Shown: positions 22,757 through 34,369 of the stretch, piece after piece
How the letters are laid out: each line of letters opens with the position of its first letter
Position numbering within the stretch: the first letter of the stretch is position 1
Assembly: GCA_035048495.1 (NCBI GenBank)
Contig: CM068549.1
Span: 16,153,103-16,217,102 of the forward strand
Source: Euptelea pleiosperma
Taxonomy: Eukaryota; Streptophyta; Magnoliopsida; Ranunculales; Eupteleaceae
Direction: 5' to 3'
Length of the DNA: 64,000 nucleotides
Notes under the pieces: model-generated
Seen by the model: the letters and a program-made list of their open reading frames with translations, nothing else
What the model was told of the DNA's origin: nothing
Databases searched by the model: none
Position numbers and translations under genes: made by a program

Positions 22757-23117
22757 TGCTCAGACAGATGAGAGAAGTCTCCAATCAGGTTTTCTTACGT
22801 GGCAGCTGAGGTGGCGGTCTCAAAATGATGCACATGTTTCACCACCTCATCTTCACCATGTGTGGCTAGTTTCAGCCCAATATCCCTTTGCCATGTGGCA
22901 AGAAAAGTGGATGTTTCTTGCAGGTGCAGAGGAGCATGTTTCTGTTTTTAGATAGGAAAATAAGGTAAGAAAATCTGCATCTTTTGCGACATGGCCGAAT
23001 CCTATTGGGCTGAACTGAGACAGGATGAGGTACCAATACATGTGGACCTCTTTTGGTTGTCTACTCAGCTGCCACGTGTAAGGAAACCTGGCAGTGGAGA
23101 CTTTATCTCACCTGTGA
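22757..23117. repeat. Long inverted-repeat MITE downstream of the receptor kinase
   Basis: AAGTCTCCAATCAGG, TTTTCTTACGTGGCAGCTGA on the left are inverted as TCAGCTGCCACGTGTAAGGA and CCTGGCAGTGGAGACTT on the right. Inner arms (TTTCAGCCCAATAT / ATTGGGCTGAACTG) pair as well. No target duplication is certain. Confidence 0.7.
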
Positions 23118-23803
23118 AAGCACAAAAGCTTCCTCCAATTGTATAAACTATTGGGGGAAGCTTTTGTGTATTTATGTTACTCTTAAGGACTGAAACATTA
23201 CAGACTAGATATGATCAGTCTAAGTTGTTCATGAGGATCAGGACACAACCATCAATGGGTCCCAGCAAGAAGATCACTGAGGTAATATGATTGGACAAAC
23301 CTCTATGGTGCTCAAGATCACCAAGGCACCACCACATATGTACTTCACATATTCCCTCCAAAGACAAACACCATAGCCATTAATGGAAGCTGGCAAACTT
23401 ACTTCCATGGCGAAAACAGCAAAGAAAAACAAAAACTCAAACACATCTTCTCCTCACTGATGTTCAGAAGTTTGAAAACAAATTTGTTTAGGAGTTCTTT
23501 TTGTTCATATCAAGTAAGAGGGAAGAAACAAAATGATGAAGAGAAGTAAATAAAGAATGTAAGTTGGAAGAATAACATGCTCAAGGATAAAATTTGTGTG
23601 TATATTGCAGTATGTAAGCTTTGCTGCTTCTAACAATGGGGGAAAAAGTTTAAAAGGAAAAACACCAAAGTTCAAAACAATGACTCAAGAACCACTGTAC
23701 ATTTCCTTCCATGGCAGCATAGAAAGAACTCATGACAGAAAATAAGAGAAAAAAAGAAAAGTAAAGAAACACAACTCTCCATTCTTCTTCTTCTTCTTCT
23801 TCT

Positions 23804-26413
23804 TCACTGATGGGCAACAGGTTCAATGTCTTTTAGGAGCCCAACTATCTGGTGCATACTCGGCCTCTTTGTAGGCAGATCTGCTGTGCATAGATATCCA
23901 ATCCTCAGGGCCTCCTCCATTTGGGTCTCTGGCCCTGTTCCTCGGATCTTTGGATCAATGGCTCTCGAACCTTGGTTTTTTCTGACTAATCCTCTCACCC
24001 AACTCACCAAACTGGATTCATTCTCCTCTGGATAATCATCTCCGACGGGTTTCTTTCCTGTAACAAGCTCAAATAGAACAACCCCAAATCCAAAAACATC
24101 GGATTTTGGCGTCGGGGAACCAGTATCTGTCTCAAAAAACTCTGGAGGCACATACCCCAGCGACTCACGAGAGATCTCATCCTCTAGACCATTTCCAAAA
24201 ATCTTAGCCAATCCAAAATCGGAGAGTCTTGGCTCCAAATTCAAGTCAAAATAAATGCTACTAGCCTTAACATCTCGGTGAATTATCGGTGGAGAGCAAC
24301 CATGGTGAAGGAAAGCCAGTGCACGGGCCATGCCAAGTGCAATTTTGTGTCTAAATCTCCAAGTTGTTAGTAGCCCTTCAGAACCAACATTTTGAATTCC
24401 GTTAGTATGATCTTCTTGCAATGTATCAGTGGTCCAATCCTCTGTTGTTTGGATACCAAGAGGAAGATCATGGAGTAAATTCTGCAAATTTCCATTCTCC
24501 ATGTAATCATAGATGGCAATCCTCTGATCCCCAGCTAAGCAATATCCCATCAAGGGGACAAGATTGGGGTGTTTGATCCTACCGAGATATTCGAGCTCCC
24601 TTGCAGCTTCCTGGTCTGTCATGGTGGATCCATGGACCAAAACTTTCACAGCTATATGGATTCCCCCAGGTAGAAATCCTCTATAAACTGGACCAAATCT
24701 CCCTTCTGCCAACAGTGTCCCTCGATCAAAATGCGAAGTTGCTGACAAGAGGTCCACAAAGGTGAAATTCAGCAATGGTTTCTCGAAAATTACTACAGGG
24801 ACTGAGTTTGCGAGCTTAACATCTGCAACCCAAGTGGTTGAATCCGTTTGGAATGAAAAGGGGCCCGAGATGTTCACTTCTTCTTTGTGTGAAAGTTGCT
24901 TAACTGCCCACATTCTGGTTTTCCTCCTGCACCCAAAGGCTAGGAAGAGCAACCCCACCAGAAAACATACAAATGAGAGGGTTATAGCCAGAGCAAGCTT
25001 GAGTCCTTTACGTTGTTTGGTGGTCATTCTTTTGACGAGATCCGGATTCGCAGCAATTGGGCAACTTTCTAGTGATCCAATGAATGCAGTCTGGAAGGTT
25101 TGGGGGGAAAACTCTGAAGCACAGAGGGTTAAGTTGTTGTAAGAGAAGTTGAATTTCTTCATCTGGTGTAGTTTTTCTAGTAGAGAAAATAGTATCTCTC
25201 CAGTTAAATTGTTCAGCGAAAAGTCTAGAACTTGGAGACTGCTGTTACCCAGATAAGGAATTTGGCCAGTGAGATGGTTTTCAGAAAGGTCTAGTGTCCT
25301 CAAGCGAACTAACTGTGAGATTTCAGTGGGAATTTTCCCTATGAGACTGGTCCTCGAAAGATTGAGATATTCCAGACTAGTGAGATTTTTGATTTGGGGG
25401 AATTCATGTTCAGAAAATCTATTGTCAGCTAGATTAAGGTGTTTCAGATTCTGGGTTTCATTCAAATCATGGAAGAATTCACCGCTGAGTTGATTCGAAG
25501 ACACATCGAGAAAAACCAAATGAGACCAGTTGAACTTGAAGCTATAATTAAAATGTACCTGAGAGATTTGCCCTTGAAACTGGTTTTGGCTCAGGTCAAT
25601 AACCTCCAGTGGCTCCTGAAACATACCTATCACAGAACCCTGAAACAAATTCCTGGAAATGTTAAGATGAGTGATGGATTTCAGCCCCAAGAAGTCAGAA
25701 GACTGTCCATGAATCTCATTCTCAGCAAAGTTCAAACTCTTAAGCTTTGGAAATGCAACCCCAAAACCATCTGGAACAGTCCCAGTAAGCCGATTCGATG
25801 AAAGATCAATTGACTCCAGATTTCCACATTGCAGAATCCCAGATGGGATGCTCCCCCCAAACTCATTTCGATTGAGTTTTAGAATTTGTAGGCTCAAAAG
25901 AGAGCTCAAAGATGCAGGAATATCACCAGAGAAATTGTTGAAGGAAAGATCAAGGCTTTCCAGTATACCGAAATTACCGATGTTGTTCGGAAGGAAACCA
26001 GAAATTTGGTTATAAGAGAGGTTAAGGGTCTTGAGACTGCTTCCCAAACTCCAGAAATCCGACGACAAACCAGTGATATTGTTATTGCTCAGATCCAGAT
26101 TTTGAAGCTTGCTAAGCTTTCCAATGGTGGTCTCAGGAATGAAACCTGAGAGACCCAGACTTGAAGCTACTAACTCAATAACATGTTCTTGTTGGGTATC
26201 ACAGATCACACCTTGCCAAGAACAAACAGGAGCAGAGTTGTAATCGTCTGAAGAGGTTACACTTACACCCATTTTCCTCAAGAAATCAGAGACAAAGAAC
26301 CCATCTGTATTGGGTTTTTGAGAAACTAAAGGCCTAAAGAACAGTGTGAGAACCAGAATGAAACCAAAGAAACCAAAACCCATTTGGGTGAAAGACATGA
26401 AACTCATAAACAA
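23804..26413 (-). CDS. LRR receptor-like protein kinase, At2g24230-like
   Basis: One uninterrupted frame of 869 codons. Residues 1-31 form a signal peptide ([19 protein letters not shown]); Met11 is a plausible alternative start. Residues 64-71 carry the N-cap pair C..SWQGVIC. About 12-13 leucine-rich repeats span 80-430, then a C-cap (C431, C451). A transmembrane helix lies at about 472-494 and a juxtamembrane segment follows to about 550. The kinase is 562-865: Lys590 (AVK), Glu606, HRD at 712-714, Lys716, DFG at 732-734, PPE at 756-758. Two positions are atypical: Ala569 for the first loop glycine and Ser719 for the Asn that binds magnesium, so activity may be weak. An extra polar stretch (652-685) precedes helix E. 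The protein should sit in the plasma membrane and sense an extracellular ligand; the ligand is unknown. Similarity to At2g24230/At5g58150 (LRR-VII) is from memory. Confidence 0.93.
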   Translation of the reverse strand: MFMSFMSFTQMGFGFFGFILVLTLFFRPLVSQKPNTDGFFVSDFLRKMGVSVTSSDDYNSAPVCSWQGVICDTQQEHVIELVASSLGLSGFIPETTIGKLSKLQNLDLSNNNITGLSSDFWSLGSSLKTLNLSYNQISGFLPNNIGNFGILESLDLSFNNFSGDIPASLSSLLSLQILKLNRNEFGGSIPSGILQCGNLESIDLSSNRLTGTVPDGFGVAFPKLKSLNFAENEIHGQSSDFLGLKSITHLNISRNLFQGSVIGMFQEPLEVIDLSQNQFQGQISQVHFNYSFKFNWSHLVFLDVSSNQLSGEFFHDLNETQNLKHLNLADNRFSEHEFPQIKNLTSLEYLNLSRTSLIGKIPTEISQLVRLRTLDLSENHLTGQIPYLGNSSLQVLDFSLNNLTGEILFSLLEKLHQMKKFNFSYNNLTLCASEFSPQTFQTAFIGSLESCPIAANPDLVKRMTTKQRKGLKLALAITLSFVCFLVGLLFLAFGCRRKTRMWAVKQLSHKEEVNISGPFSFQTDSTTWVADVKLANSVPVVIFEKPLLNFTFVDLLSATSHFDRGTLLAEGRFGPVYRGFLPGGIHIAVKVLVHGSTMTDQEAARELEYLGRIKHPNLVPLMGYCLAGDQRIAIYDYMENGNLQNLLHDLPLGIQTTEDWTTDTLQEDHTNGIQNVGSEGLLTTWRFRHKIALGMARALAFLHHGCSPPIIHRDVKASSIYFDLNLEPRLSDFGLAKIFGNGLEDEISRESLGYVPPEFFETDTGSPTPKSDVFGFGVVLFELVTGKKPVGDDYPEENESSLVSWVRGLVRKNQGSRAIDPKIRGTGPETQMEEALRIGYLCTADLPTKRPSMHQIVGLLKDIEPVAHQ

Positions 26414-26995
26414 GACAAAAACAACTGAAACAAAACCACCTGTCTTAGATAAATGGGTTTTAGGTCATTGAGAGCAGTAATGTCTGGCTTCTGTAACTCC
26501 ATTAAATCCAAAACCTTCAAACAAGAGTGGTTTTGAGCTAAAACCAGTCTCCAAAACAAACAGTTTTCCTGCAACTTGGACTAATGTATTACCCATAAAA
26601 ACCCAATCCAGACTTCAAACTGACCTGTAAGTTGAAACCCACCATCCAGAAAGAAATGGATTTTGAGGACTTTGTGAGAAGTTCTTCCTTTCTGGGGTTT
26701 TCAGAGAGAACGTGAGCTCAGCTTGTCTGGCTTTGTAGGTCCATGAAAGCAAACAAAGACAGCTCAACTGAGGCTCTTTTGTCTTCGTTTAGAACATGAG
26801 AAGCTCTAGTTTTCCTGTGTTCATTTATATTTTTAAATGAAAACAAGGAGGTTACAGACAAGACAGACAGAGAGACAGAGAGAGAGAGAGAGAGAGATCA
26901 AAGGAGGAGGGGAAGGGAGGGCGTTGGGAAGGAAAGATGACAGGGTGGTGTGGTCAGGACTCAGAAACTGGTTTTAATAAAAAAAAATTATATGG
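26414..26995 (-). promoter_or_regulatory. Receptor-kinase 5' leader and candidate core promoter
   Basis: Upstream of the start, the minus strand has a CT-rich leader containing a (CT)n run (plus strand GA repeats at about 26870-26897). A TATA-like CCATATAATT is at about 26984-26993. CT repeats are common in plant 5' leaders. The start of transcription cannot be placed, and an intron in the leader is possible. Confidence 0.4.
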
Positions 26996-27405
26996 AAAGA
27001 TTGAAAGAAATCTTCCAGGTTGGTGAATTTATCAGAATTGTTAGATGTATTTAATCATCTGTTCTCCAAATGGGAGGTGTTTGATAATTGATTTCCTCCC
27101 CAAGATGAACGAAAGTTACAAAACTGCCTATAACTTTTTGTGAAAACAAATAAAAAGATGACCAAAAGATCTATTCAAAAAGTCAAAGAAACTAAAGGTG
27201 ATTGATTCATGACCTTTTTTTCTTCCAATAAGGTTTTCTGATCATTTTGAGAGTAGATTAAGGGTAGATTAGTCATTTAGGTAAGTAAGTAGTTTAATTT
27301 TGTTGATTTTTCATCCTGGGAAGTTTCTGTAACATCACTTCTTGAAGGTGACTAAAATGATAATTGATTTCCAATTTTTAAGAGAGAATTCTTGATGGGG
27401 ACTAC

Positions 27406-27764
27406 CAAGGTTTAAAGGGGACCGTTATAACGGTATAACGTACTGGGGGCGTTACTGCTTTTTCCGTTATAACGAAAAAAATGCTCAGGGGCAAAAACGG
27501 AAGAAAAATGAGAAAATAACGGAAAAAATGGCATTGTAAATTTTGAATTTCAAAATTTCAAAAATGGAAAATAAATGAAAAAATGGAATATAATGGAAAA
27601 AAATAAAAATAACGGCCATTTTTTTCACAAAATTTTTCAAAAAACAACTGTCGTTATTTTCGTTATAATGGAAAATAACGGCCGTTTTTTTCTAGGCATT
27701 TTAACGGTCCATAATGTAACGGAGTAGGTCCACATCCGTTATAACGGCCGTTTTTTAAACCTTG
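27406..27764. mobile_element. hAT MITE (CAAGGTTTAAA family), copy 1
   Basis: 359 bp with termini CAAGGTTTAAAGGGGACCG and (reverse complement) CAAGGTTTAAAAAACGGCCG. The 8-bp flanks are GGGACTAC and AGGACTAC (one mismatch). The interior is made of repeated ATAACGG / CCGTTAT phrases. Confidence 0.85.
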
Positions 27765-28020
27765 AGGACTACCTCAATGGAAGTTTCATTGAGCTTGGAC
27801 TCTACCATCTGGACCAATGAAACGGTGGACCACATCTTAAGTTGACAGTTTTAAAAAAACTGACAAACAATGAAACCAACAAAATAAAGAAATAGAAAGA
27901 TCAAACAAAGACGCATCAGATTTCCGAGTTAGGATTACAAATTAATAATGGTTTCTTGGCTCTATTAACCTTTTCTCAGTGTACAAGTAACACCCCTTCA
28001 AAGAATATATATACATCAGG

Positions 28021-28360
28021 GAGGTTGCACCTAAGTGATTGTAGGGGTCTCATCAATGTTGATGATAGACCACAGAATGAGCGAGGGGACACTCTTAGAG
28101 ACCACTGACCCTATTGATGTTTGGCCCATCTCTAGATGGACTTACATACCAAAATTCAGCTTGATTAGTAATTTCAATCCGTTGGATTGGTCTTTTCTAT
28201 AATTTATTTTTAACCATGGATTTTGAGCATTATTTGGGTACTCTGATCCAAAGATTTGAAATCACAAATCACGCTCATATTTGGTATATGCACCTAGGGA
28301 TGGGCCAAAATCCAAACTGTCTATGGTCTCTAAGAGTGTATCGTGAGGGACGTGAACAAC
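28021..28360. repeat. G-box-family-like MITE, diverged
   Basis: The left arm (GACACTCTTAGAGACCACTG, TTGATGTTTGGCCCATC, TTCAGCTTGATTAGTAATTT) and right arm (AAATCACAAATCACGC, CACCTAGGGATGGGCC, CTCTAAGAGTGT) are inverted. The termini are diverged and lack the CACGTGG core. It is closest to the split copy at 6880-7166 plus 9298-9440. Confidence 0.6.
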
Positions 28361-28452
28361 TTGTGAAAGTGAATGTCTGAAGCCCGCGTCATCGCCAACC
28401 TAAGTTTTGACTTTGTAAGAATATAGTATAGATATAACTTTAGTACAATGAA

Positions 28453-28990
28453 ATATCCAAAGTACCCCAATACATATAGTACGAATTTATACAGAAAAAT
28501 TATGCCTTTCGGCCACACCCTTAGGCCTTGGGCAGAGGGACCTCACTCCCTACACCTTAGTTTAGGGTAAAGTGTTCAGTACACCCCAATATAAATATTG
28601 TACAGTTCTGCCATCCCGCCTAACCCTTAGACCTTGGGCAAAGGGACCTTCCCCTACAACCCCCTGGACAGGGAGATGGGCTGTTTTGGGCCATCCCTGC
28701 CCCTTAGTTTAGGGTAAAGTGTTCAGTGCACCCCAATACAACTTGTACAATTCTGCCATCCAGCCTTACCCTTAGACCTTGGGCAAAGGGACCTTCCCGC
28801 TACCACCCCTGGACAGGGAGAGGGGCTGTTTTGGGCCATCCTGCCCCTTAGTTTATGGTAAAGTGTTCAGTACACCCTAATACAAATTGTACAGCTCCGC
28901 CAACCGGCCTAACCCTTAGACCTTGGGCAGAGGGACATTCCCACTGCAACCCCCTGGACAGGGAGAGGGGGCTCTTCTGGGCCATCCGTA
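28453..28990. repeat. Minisatellite, about 145-bp unit, about 3.5 copies
   Basis: CTTAGTTTAGGGTAAAGTGT recurs near 28556, 28703 and 28847. Each is followed by CAGTACACCCCAATA, TTCTGCCATCC, CTTAGACCTTGGGCAAAGGG and CCTGGACAGGGAGA. The first and last units are partial. It is intergenic with no coding pattern. Confidence 0.9.
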
Positions 28991-29047
28991 CCCACCAATT
29001 GGACAGTCTTGATTGATGAATTAGTTTCGTGTATGGGATGTAGAATC

Positions 29048-29374
29048 CAAGGTTTAAAAATCAGCCATTATAACGGATTCGGACCTACCCTATTACGTTA
29101 CACACCCATTAAAACACCCGGAAAATAACGGCCGTTATTTTCTATTATAATGAAAATAATGATCGTTATTTTCTGGAAATAAAATGTGAAAAAATGACCA
29201 TTTTTTTTCCATTTTTTCCATTATTGAAAATTTGAAATTCAAAGTTAAGTTCAAAATTCAAAATTTGATTTTTAGTGTCCTTTTTTCCGTTATTCTTCAT
29301 TTTTTTTCCATTTTTGCCCCCGAGCATTTTTTCGTTAGAACGGAACAAACGGTAACGTTCCCTTTTAAACCTTG
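29048..29374. mobile_element. hAT MITE (CAAGGTTTAAA family), copy 2
   Basis: 327 bp with termini CAAGGTTTAAAAATCAGCC and (reverse complement) CAAGGTTTAAAAGGGAACG. It is flanked by perfect 8-bp repeats GTAGAATC (29040-29047 and 29375-29382). Confidence 0.9.
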
Positions 29375-29382
29375 GTAGAATC

Positions 29383-30526
29383 CATATACCTTGGTGGGGC
29401 CAGGCCAATGGTCTGTAGACATCTTACTCTGATAATAAAATATATAGGGTAGTTTGAAATACTTGATGGAGAATAATTATGCTTATAGATTAACTAAAGA
29501 GAGACATCTGTGCACGCCAAGACCAATCCGACAACCCAAAAAGCGTTAGCCTCTTTCATGATTTGCATTCATTGACGTGGTGGAGTAACCATGAATCAAA
29601 CCCATATGATTAATTATCAACCCAACTCTACATGTTGATTAATTAATTAATTAATAAAATTATAAACATAAAGGGAATGATCTAGTGTTTCAATTTGATT
29701 CTCTCCTTTGATCATTCTTAATCGAACGGTAGCTAGAAGTGAAGCCCATCACTTGGGTTAGGCAAAAACCCAATCCAAGTGTTGTTCTTTGGTGATAAGC
29801 CACTGTGATCAAGGGACTTATCTTATTGAGATAGATGACGATCAGATGAATTGTGATTGTGATGTATACGAAAGACTAGCTTTAGGGACCCACATTCGGA
29901 CGAGGATGTATATGAAAGACTAGCTTTTGGGACCCACATTGGAACGGTCAAACGTACGAGAATTCCTCAGTCAAAATATCCCCACTTTGATGATCATATT
30001 CGATCTGTATTCTTTTCTCTGGACCAGTCACTAGATTCCTTTGAAGAATGGAATAAATCCATGTCGAGAATCAAGATCATCTGATCATGTTGACTTTTCA
30101 CTCAAGGAATCTCTTAGATGGGACCCATTTGATCATGTATCCAGATTTTGTTCTTGAGCTGTGTTGGAGTAGATCTGAGGTCTACAACTGGGTTATAGTA
30201 CGTCCTTGGATCAACTGCAATGGATTGTAGACTCTTCCATGAACACCGCATCTCGACCAATCGATCGAACTATTTGACCTAAGGACGATAGCACCTGGCT
30301 GTGCCTCAGGTCTACCCTAACACTTTTCCTCTGTTCGGGGTGCCCATGTAATATGTGATCGATAGTCCCAGTTCTAATTAACAAAAGTACTACTAGCGCA
30401 CTCAAGCCACTGGATCAAGGACAATCACAACATTCACTTACAGTGCTTCCTGATCCAACGGCTAACATCCCCGTTAGTAGTTTTATATGATAGTTTCGGA
30501 TTGATAACATCATTGCTGATTTACTT
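29383..30526. other. Spacer, no gene seen
   Basis: Contains a short direct repeat (GACTAGCTTTAGGGACCCAC and GACTAGCTTTTGGGACCCAC, about 29874 and 29921) and (TTAA)n at about 29636. Short ORFs have no recognisable domain. Confidence 0.4.
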
Positions 30527-30536
30527 GGGGAACAAC

Positions 30537-30942
30537 GAGTAAAACTTGTGTCACAAGATGTTGTGATGGAACACGGTCACAGCACTCATTACGAGCCACG
30601 TGGCACACTATCAGAGATCTTTGACCGTATGGATGTTTGACCAGTCCCTCGATGGACCTACAAACCAAAAATCAGCCTGATTAATGATTTACAACCTTTG
30701 GATTTATGCACCCAAATAACGCTCAATAATGCTCAAATTTCTACCGTTAAAATCAACCCATGAAAATAACTTCAATAGAATCAGTTAGAAATCACTAATC
30801 AAGTTGATTTTTTGTGTACCAGTCCATCGAGGGACTACCCAAACATCCATACAGTCATTGTCCTCTAATAGTATACCACGTGGCTCGTATTGAGTGCTGT
30901 GACTGTGTTCCGTCACAACATCTTGTGACACAAGTTTTACTC
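30537..30942. mobile_element. Mutator MITE, G-box family, intact copy
   Basis: 406 bp with terminal repeats GAGTAAAACTTGTGTCACAA matching at both ends. It is flanked by perfect 9-bp repeats GGGAACAAC (30528-30536, 30943-30951). Arms of about 170 bp carry CCACGTGG, GACCGTATGGATG and ACCAAAAATCAGCCTGATTA. The duplicated locus has the matching empty site near 37366-37374. Confidence 0.93.
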
Positions 30943-31055
30943 GGGAACAACGGAATGTTGTAAGTGTAACGTACACAATGGGGTCAAAGAAATCAAAACC
31001 GTTACATGTTTGTACTTTATGGCCTGTACTTCACAGAGATTTTTTAAACTTTTAC

Positions 31056-33142
31056 GAGTAAAATTTGCCTGACCACCTGTGGTGTGGTGTCTACCAAACC
31101 ATAGGCAAGGTGCTTGCCGCGTGGCTTACGTACGGTGGCAAGTCGCATCCGCACGAGCCATAAACTCATCCTCTCCTCCTTGGTAAACCTGCTCAGGTTT
31201 GAGGGCAAAAGAGTAATTTCCTTTCTTCTCCTAAGAAAATATAAAAAGGTAAAGTAACTCAGTTACCTTTTACAACCTACGGATCTTTGCACCCAAATAA
31301 TGCTCAAAATTCATACTGTAAAAATCAACCAATGAAAATAACTTCAATCCAACGCTTAGAAATCACTGATCAGGTTTATTTCTGACTTGTAGGTCCACCT
31401 ACTGATTGGCCGAACATCCATACAGTCAGCATCCACCAAGAGTGTGCCACGTGGCTCATCTTGTGCGTTGTGACCGAAGTTTTACTCCACCTAGGGATTG
31501 GCCAAACCAAGGTTTAAAGGAGACTGTTTTAACGGTATAACAGACTGGGGCGTTACCGTTAAAACAGATTGTAGAGGATGGGCAAAAATGAAAAAAAAAA
31601 ATTTTTTTACGAATTCAATGGAAAAAAATGGTGCTGATTTTTAAAATTAGAAATTTTGAAAAACGAAAAAAATAGAATTTAATGGAAATAATCACCTTTT
31701 TTTTACAAAATTTTTTAACAGCCATTAAAACGAAAAAAGGCAGTTAATTTCTAAGCGTCAAAACGGGTTTTAACAGTTTTTAACGTACCAGTTAACAATT
31801 CGGTAAAGATTCGAAACGAGAAAAGTTCGAGTTTAATTCAGTTTCGGAATAAAAACATTTGGTCAAAAATTCGGTCATTGTTTAAATTTATATTCGTTTA
31901 GCCTTAAAAAGCCTGAATTTTATCTATTTTTTCATTTTATGCAGCCATTTAACATGTTTTTATTTAAAAAACACACAATTAAACATGAATAATACATGTT
32001 TTATTTGTATAATCTTTAAATTCGTGATTTTTTTCTGATTTTTTATTTTATACGGTAATATTAAATGTTCCTTCAAAAAAAAAAATCGTGTATTAAACAT
32101 GTATAATACGCAAATTTACTAGCTAGGGTCAAAGTCATGGCTTTTAAAACAGCCGTTTAAAGGGTAACGCCCCAAGCCCGTTACCATAAAATCGTTAAAA
32201 TCCGTTTTGACGCTTTGAATTTAATGGCCTTTTTTTTTTTTTTTTTTTTTCATTTTAACCGTCGTTAAAATCATTTTAACAGCAGTTAAATTCTGAAAAT
32301 TTTTGTAAAAAAAAAAATGGCCATTAAAATCTATTTTTTTATTTTTTGAAATTTTCAATTTCAAATTTCAAAATTTGACTTTCAGCACCATTTTTTCCGT
32401 TTTTTCTGTTAAATTCCATTTTTCCCATTTTTTTTCTTTTGTTGGTCCTGGCTGTTACAATCCGTTTTAACGGTAATGCCCCCCAGTGTGTTATACCGTT
32501 AAAACGGCCTCCTTTAAACCTTGGTTTTACCCAAAGTTTAAAGAAGGCCGTTTTAACGGTTAAACGGACTAGGGGCGTCACTGTTTAAACTATTTAAACA
32601 GCTGTTAAAACGGATTGAAACGGCAAGGGGCAAACAACAGAATTTAACGGGTTTTAAAGGAAAAAAATGAAAAAATGGCGCTGAAATTCAAATTTTGAAA
32701 TTTGAAAATTAAGAAAAACATGGAATTTAACGAAAATTAAACGGATTTAACGGATATTTTTTTCACAAAAAATTTCAGAATTTAACGGCAGTTTAAACGA
32801 TTTTAACGGCCGTTAAAACAAAAAATGGCCGTTAAATTCAAATACGTTAAAATGTGTTTAAACGGTTTTAGAGGAAACGGGCTTGGGGCGTTTCCTTTTA
32901 AACGCCGTTTTTAAAACCATGGGTCAAACATCTAAAGTCAATTGTCTTATAAGATAATGCCACGTGTCTTGTTGCTTTACTTTTATTTTTTCTCACTTTT
33001 TCATTTGCCCTCACCAAACTTGAGTAGGTTAACCAGAGGATGAGTTTGTGGCTCTAACCGATGTGAGTTGCTACCGTACAAAATCCAGGCGGCAAGCAGC
33101 TTGTGTGTGGTCTGGTAGGATACCACACCACAGGTTTTACTC
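31056..33142. mobile_element. Mutator MITE with nested insertions
   Basis: The ends GAGTAAAATTTGCCTGACC and (reverse complement) GAGTAAAACCTGTGGTGTGG are flanked by perfect 9-bp repeats AACTTTTAC (31047-31055, 33143-33151). Long outer arms reach inward from both ends. The interior holds a second G-box MITE arm (about 31275-31490) and a hAT cluster (31508-32921). The uninterrupted site is preserved at 37461-37469 in the sister copy. Confidence 0.88.
31508..32921. mobile_element. Composite of hAT MITEs (CAAGGTTTAAA family)
   Basis: The outer ends CAAGGTTTAAAGGAGACTG (31508) and (reverse complement) CATGGTTTTAAAAACGGCG (32921) are flanked by GGCCAAAC and GGTCAAAC (7 of 8 match). Inside are a second copy at about 32136-32523 (CATGGCTTTTAAAACAGCC ... 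TTTAAACCTTG) and a third starting near 32532. The 31800-32130 segment is unrelated AT-rich DNA. Confidence 0.65.
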
Positions 33143-33183
33143 AACTTTTACCAACTGTACTTGCCCAATCCTGCAGTAAATAA

Positions 33184-33868
33184 GGGCGTGTTTGATTGCC
33201 AAGTGGAAAAATTACATTTTCCTTGGGAAAACAACTGTCCCTTCTTAGATAGCTATTTTAAATCTGGGTAAATTTCCCCAAGGTTTAAAGGGACCGTTAC
33301 CGTTTTATCCGTCGTAACGAAAAAAAATGCTCGGGCAAAAATGGAAAAAAAAAAAATGGGAAAATAACTGGAAATAACGGAAATAACAGAAAATAACAGA
33401 AAAAATGGCGCTGCAAAATTTCAAAAATGGAAAATAACGGAAAAAATGGAATATAACGGAAAATAACGGCCATTTTTTTTCACAAAATTTTCTAAAATAT
33501 AACGGTCGTTATTTTCTTTATAACGGAAAAATAACAGCCGTTATTTTCTTTATAACAGCCGTTATTTTCTGGGCGTTTGAACGGTCAATATCATAACGGG
33601 GTGGGTCCGAATCCGTTATAACGGCCGTTATTTTCATTATAACAGCCATTTTTTAAACCTTGATTTTCCCCACCGAGCCATTTAAATCTGGAGAATTTTC
33701 CCTATTAAGTCCGGAATTCATTTCCCATCCAGATAGGTAAGAATTTATTTCCACCTGAAAATATACCTTTATTTTCTTACACAATTCTGAGTTGCAATCA
33801 ATTAGTCATTTAAGAAATTTCTCATATGTATTTTCTCGGAAAAAATTTCTTTGCAATCAAACACGCTC
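33184..33868. mobile_element. Tourist-like (PIF/Harbinger) MITE with nested hAT
   Basis: The termini GGGCGTGTTTGATTGCCAAG and (reverse complement) GAGCGTGTTTGATTGCAAAG are flanked by TAA and AAA. The hAT MITE 33279-33662 sits inside it. The sister copy lacks the whole element (AAATAAGAGAAATTT at about 38252). Confidence 0.75.
33279..33662. mobile_element. hAT MITE (CAAGGTTTAAA family), copy 3
   Basis: 384 bp with termini CAAGGTTTAAAGGGACCG and (reverse complement) CAAGGTTTAAAAAATGGC. The 8-bp flanks are AATTTCCC and ATTTTCCC (one mismatch). Confidence 0.88.
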
Positions 33869-33869
33869 A

Positions 33870-34200
33870 AAGAGAAATTTCGCTGACGGCCACGTACGAT
33901 ATGAGGTACATTTTTAGAGGACACTGACCGTGTGTATGTTTGGGCAATCCTTAGGTGGAACTACAAAGTTACAAACCAAAAATTAGCCTCGCTAGTGATC
34001 TGTACGTGGTTAATAATGCTCAAATTCAAAGGTTAAAAATCAACCCATGAAAACGACTCCAATCCAACGCTTACAAGTCTCTAGCCAGACTAATTTTTGG
34101 TTTGTATGTCCACCTAAGGATTGGCCAAATATTCATACGGGCACCATCCTCTAAGAGTGTGTCACGTGGCTTATTGTGGGCGGTTAGTGAAGTTTTAATC
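33870..34200. repeat. G-box MITE shared by both copies of the duplicated locus
   Basis: The left arm (GACACTGACCGTGTGTATG, CAAAAATTAGCCTCGCTAGT) and right arm (CTAATTTTTGGTTTGTATGT, CACGTGGCTTATTGTGGGCG) match 38262-38595 base for base over most of their length. It was therefore present before the duplication. Confidence 0.75.
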
Positions 34201-34369
34201 CAAGAGTCCAAGTACAACTTTACGAACCACCGTCTGCGGTCAGCAAAGTCGCTCAAATTGCCCCGTGGCATATCTTTGGCCCACTGACCCGTGAACATAC
34301 GGCCCACACCTTGGTCGACTTACACACCAATCGGTGAGATTGGTATCAAGTAATTTCTAGCCATTGAGT

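Noticed and set aside
25439..25801. 120-codon plus-strand frame
   Set aside because: Shadow of the leucine-rich-repeat part of the receptor kinase on the other strand.
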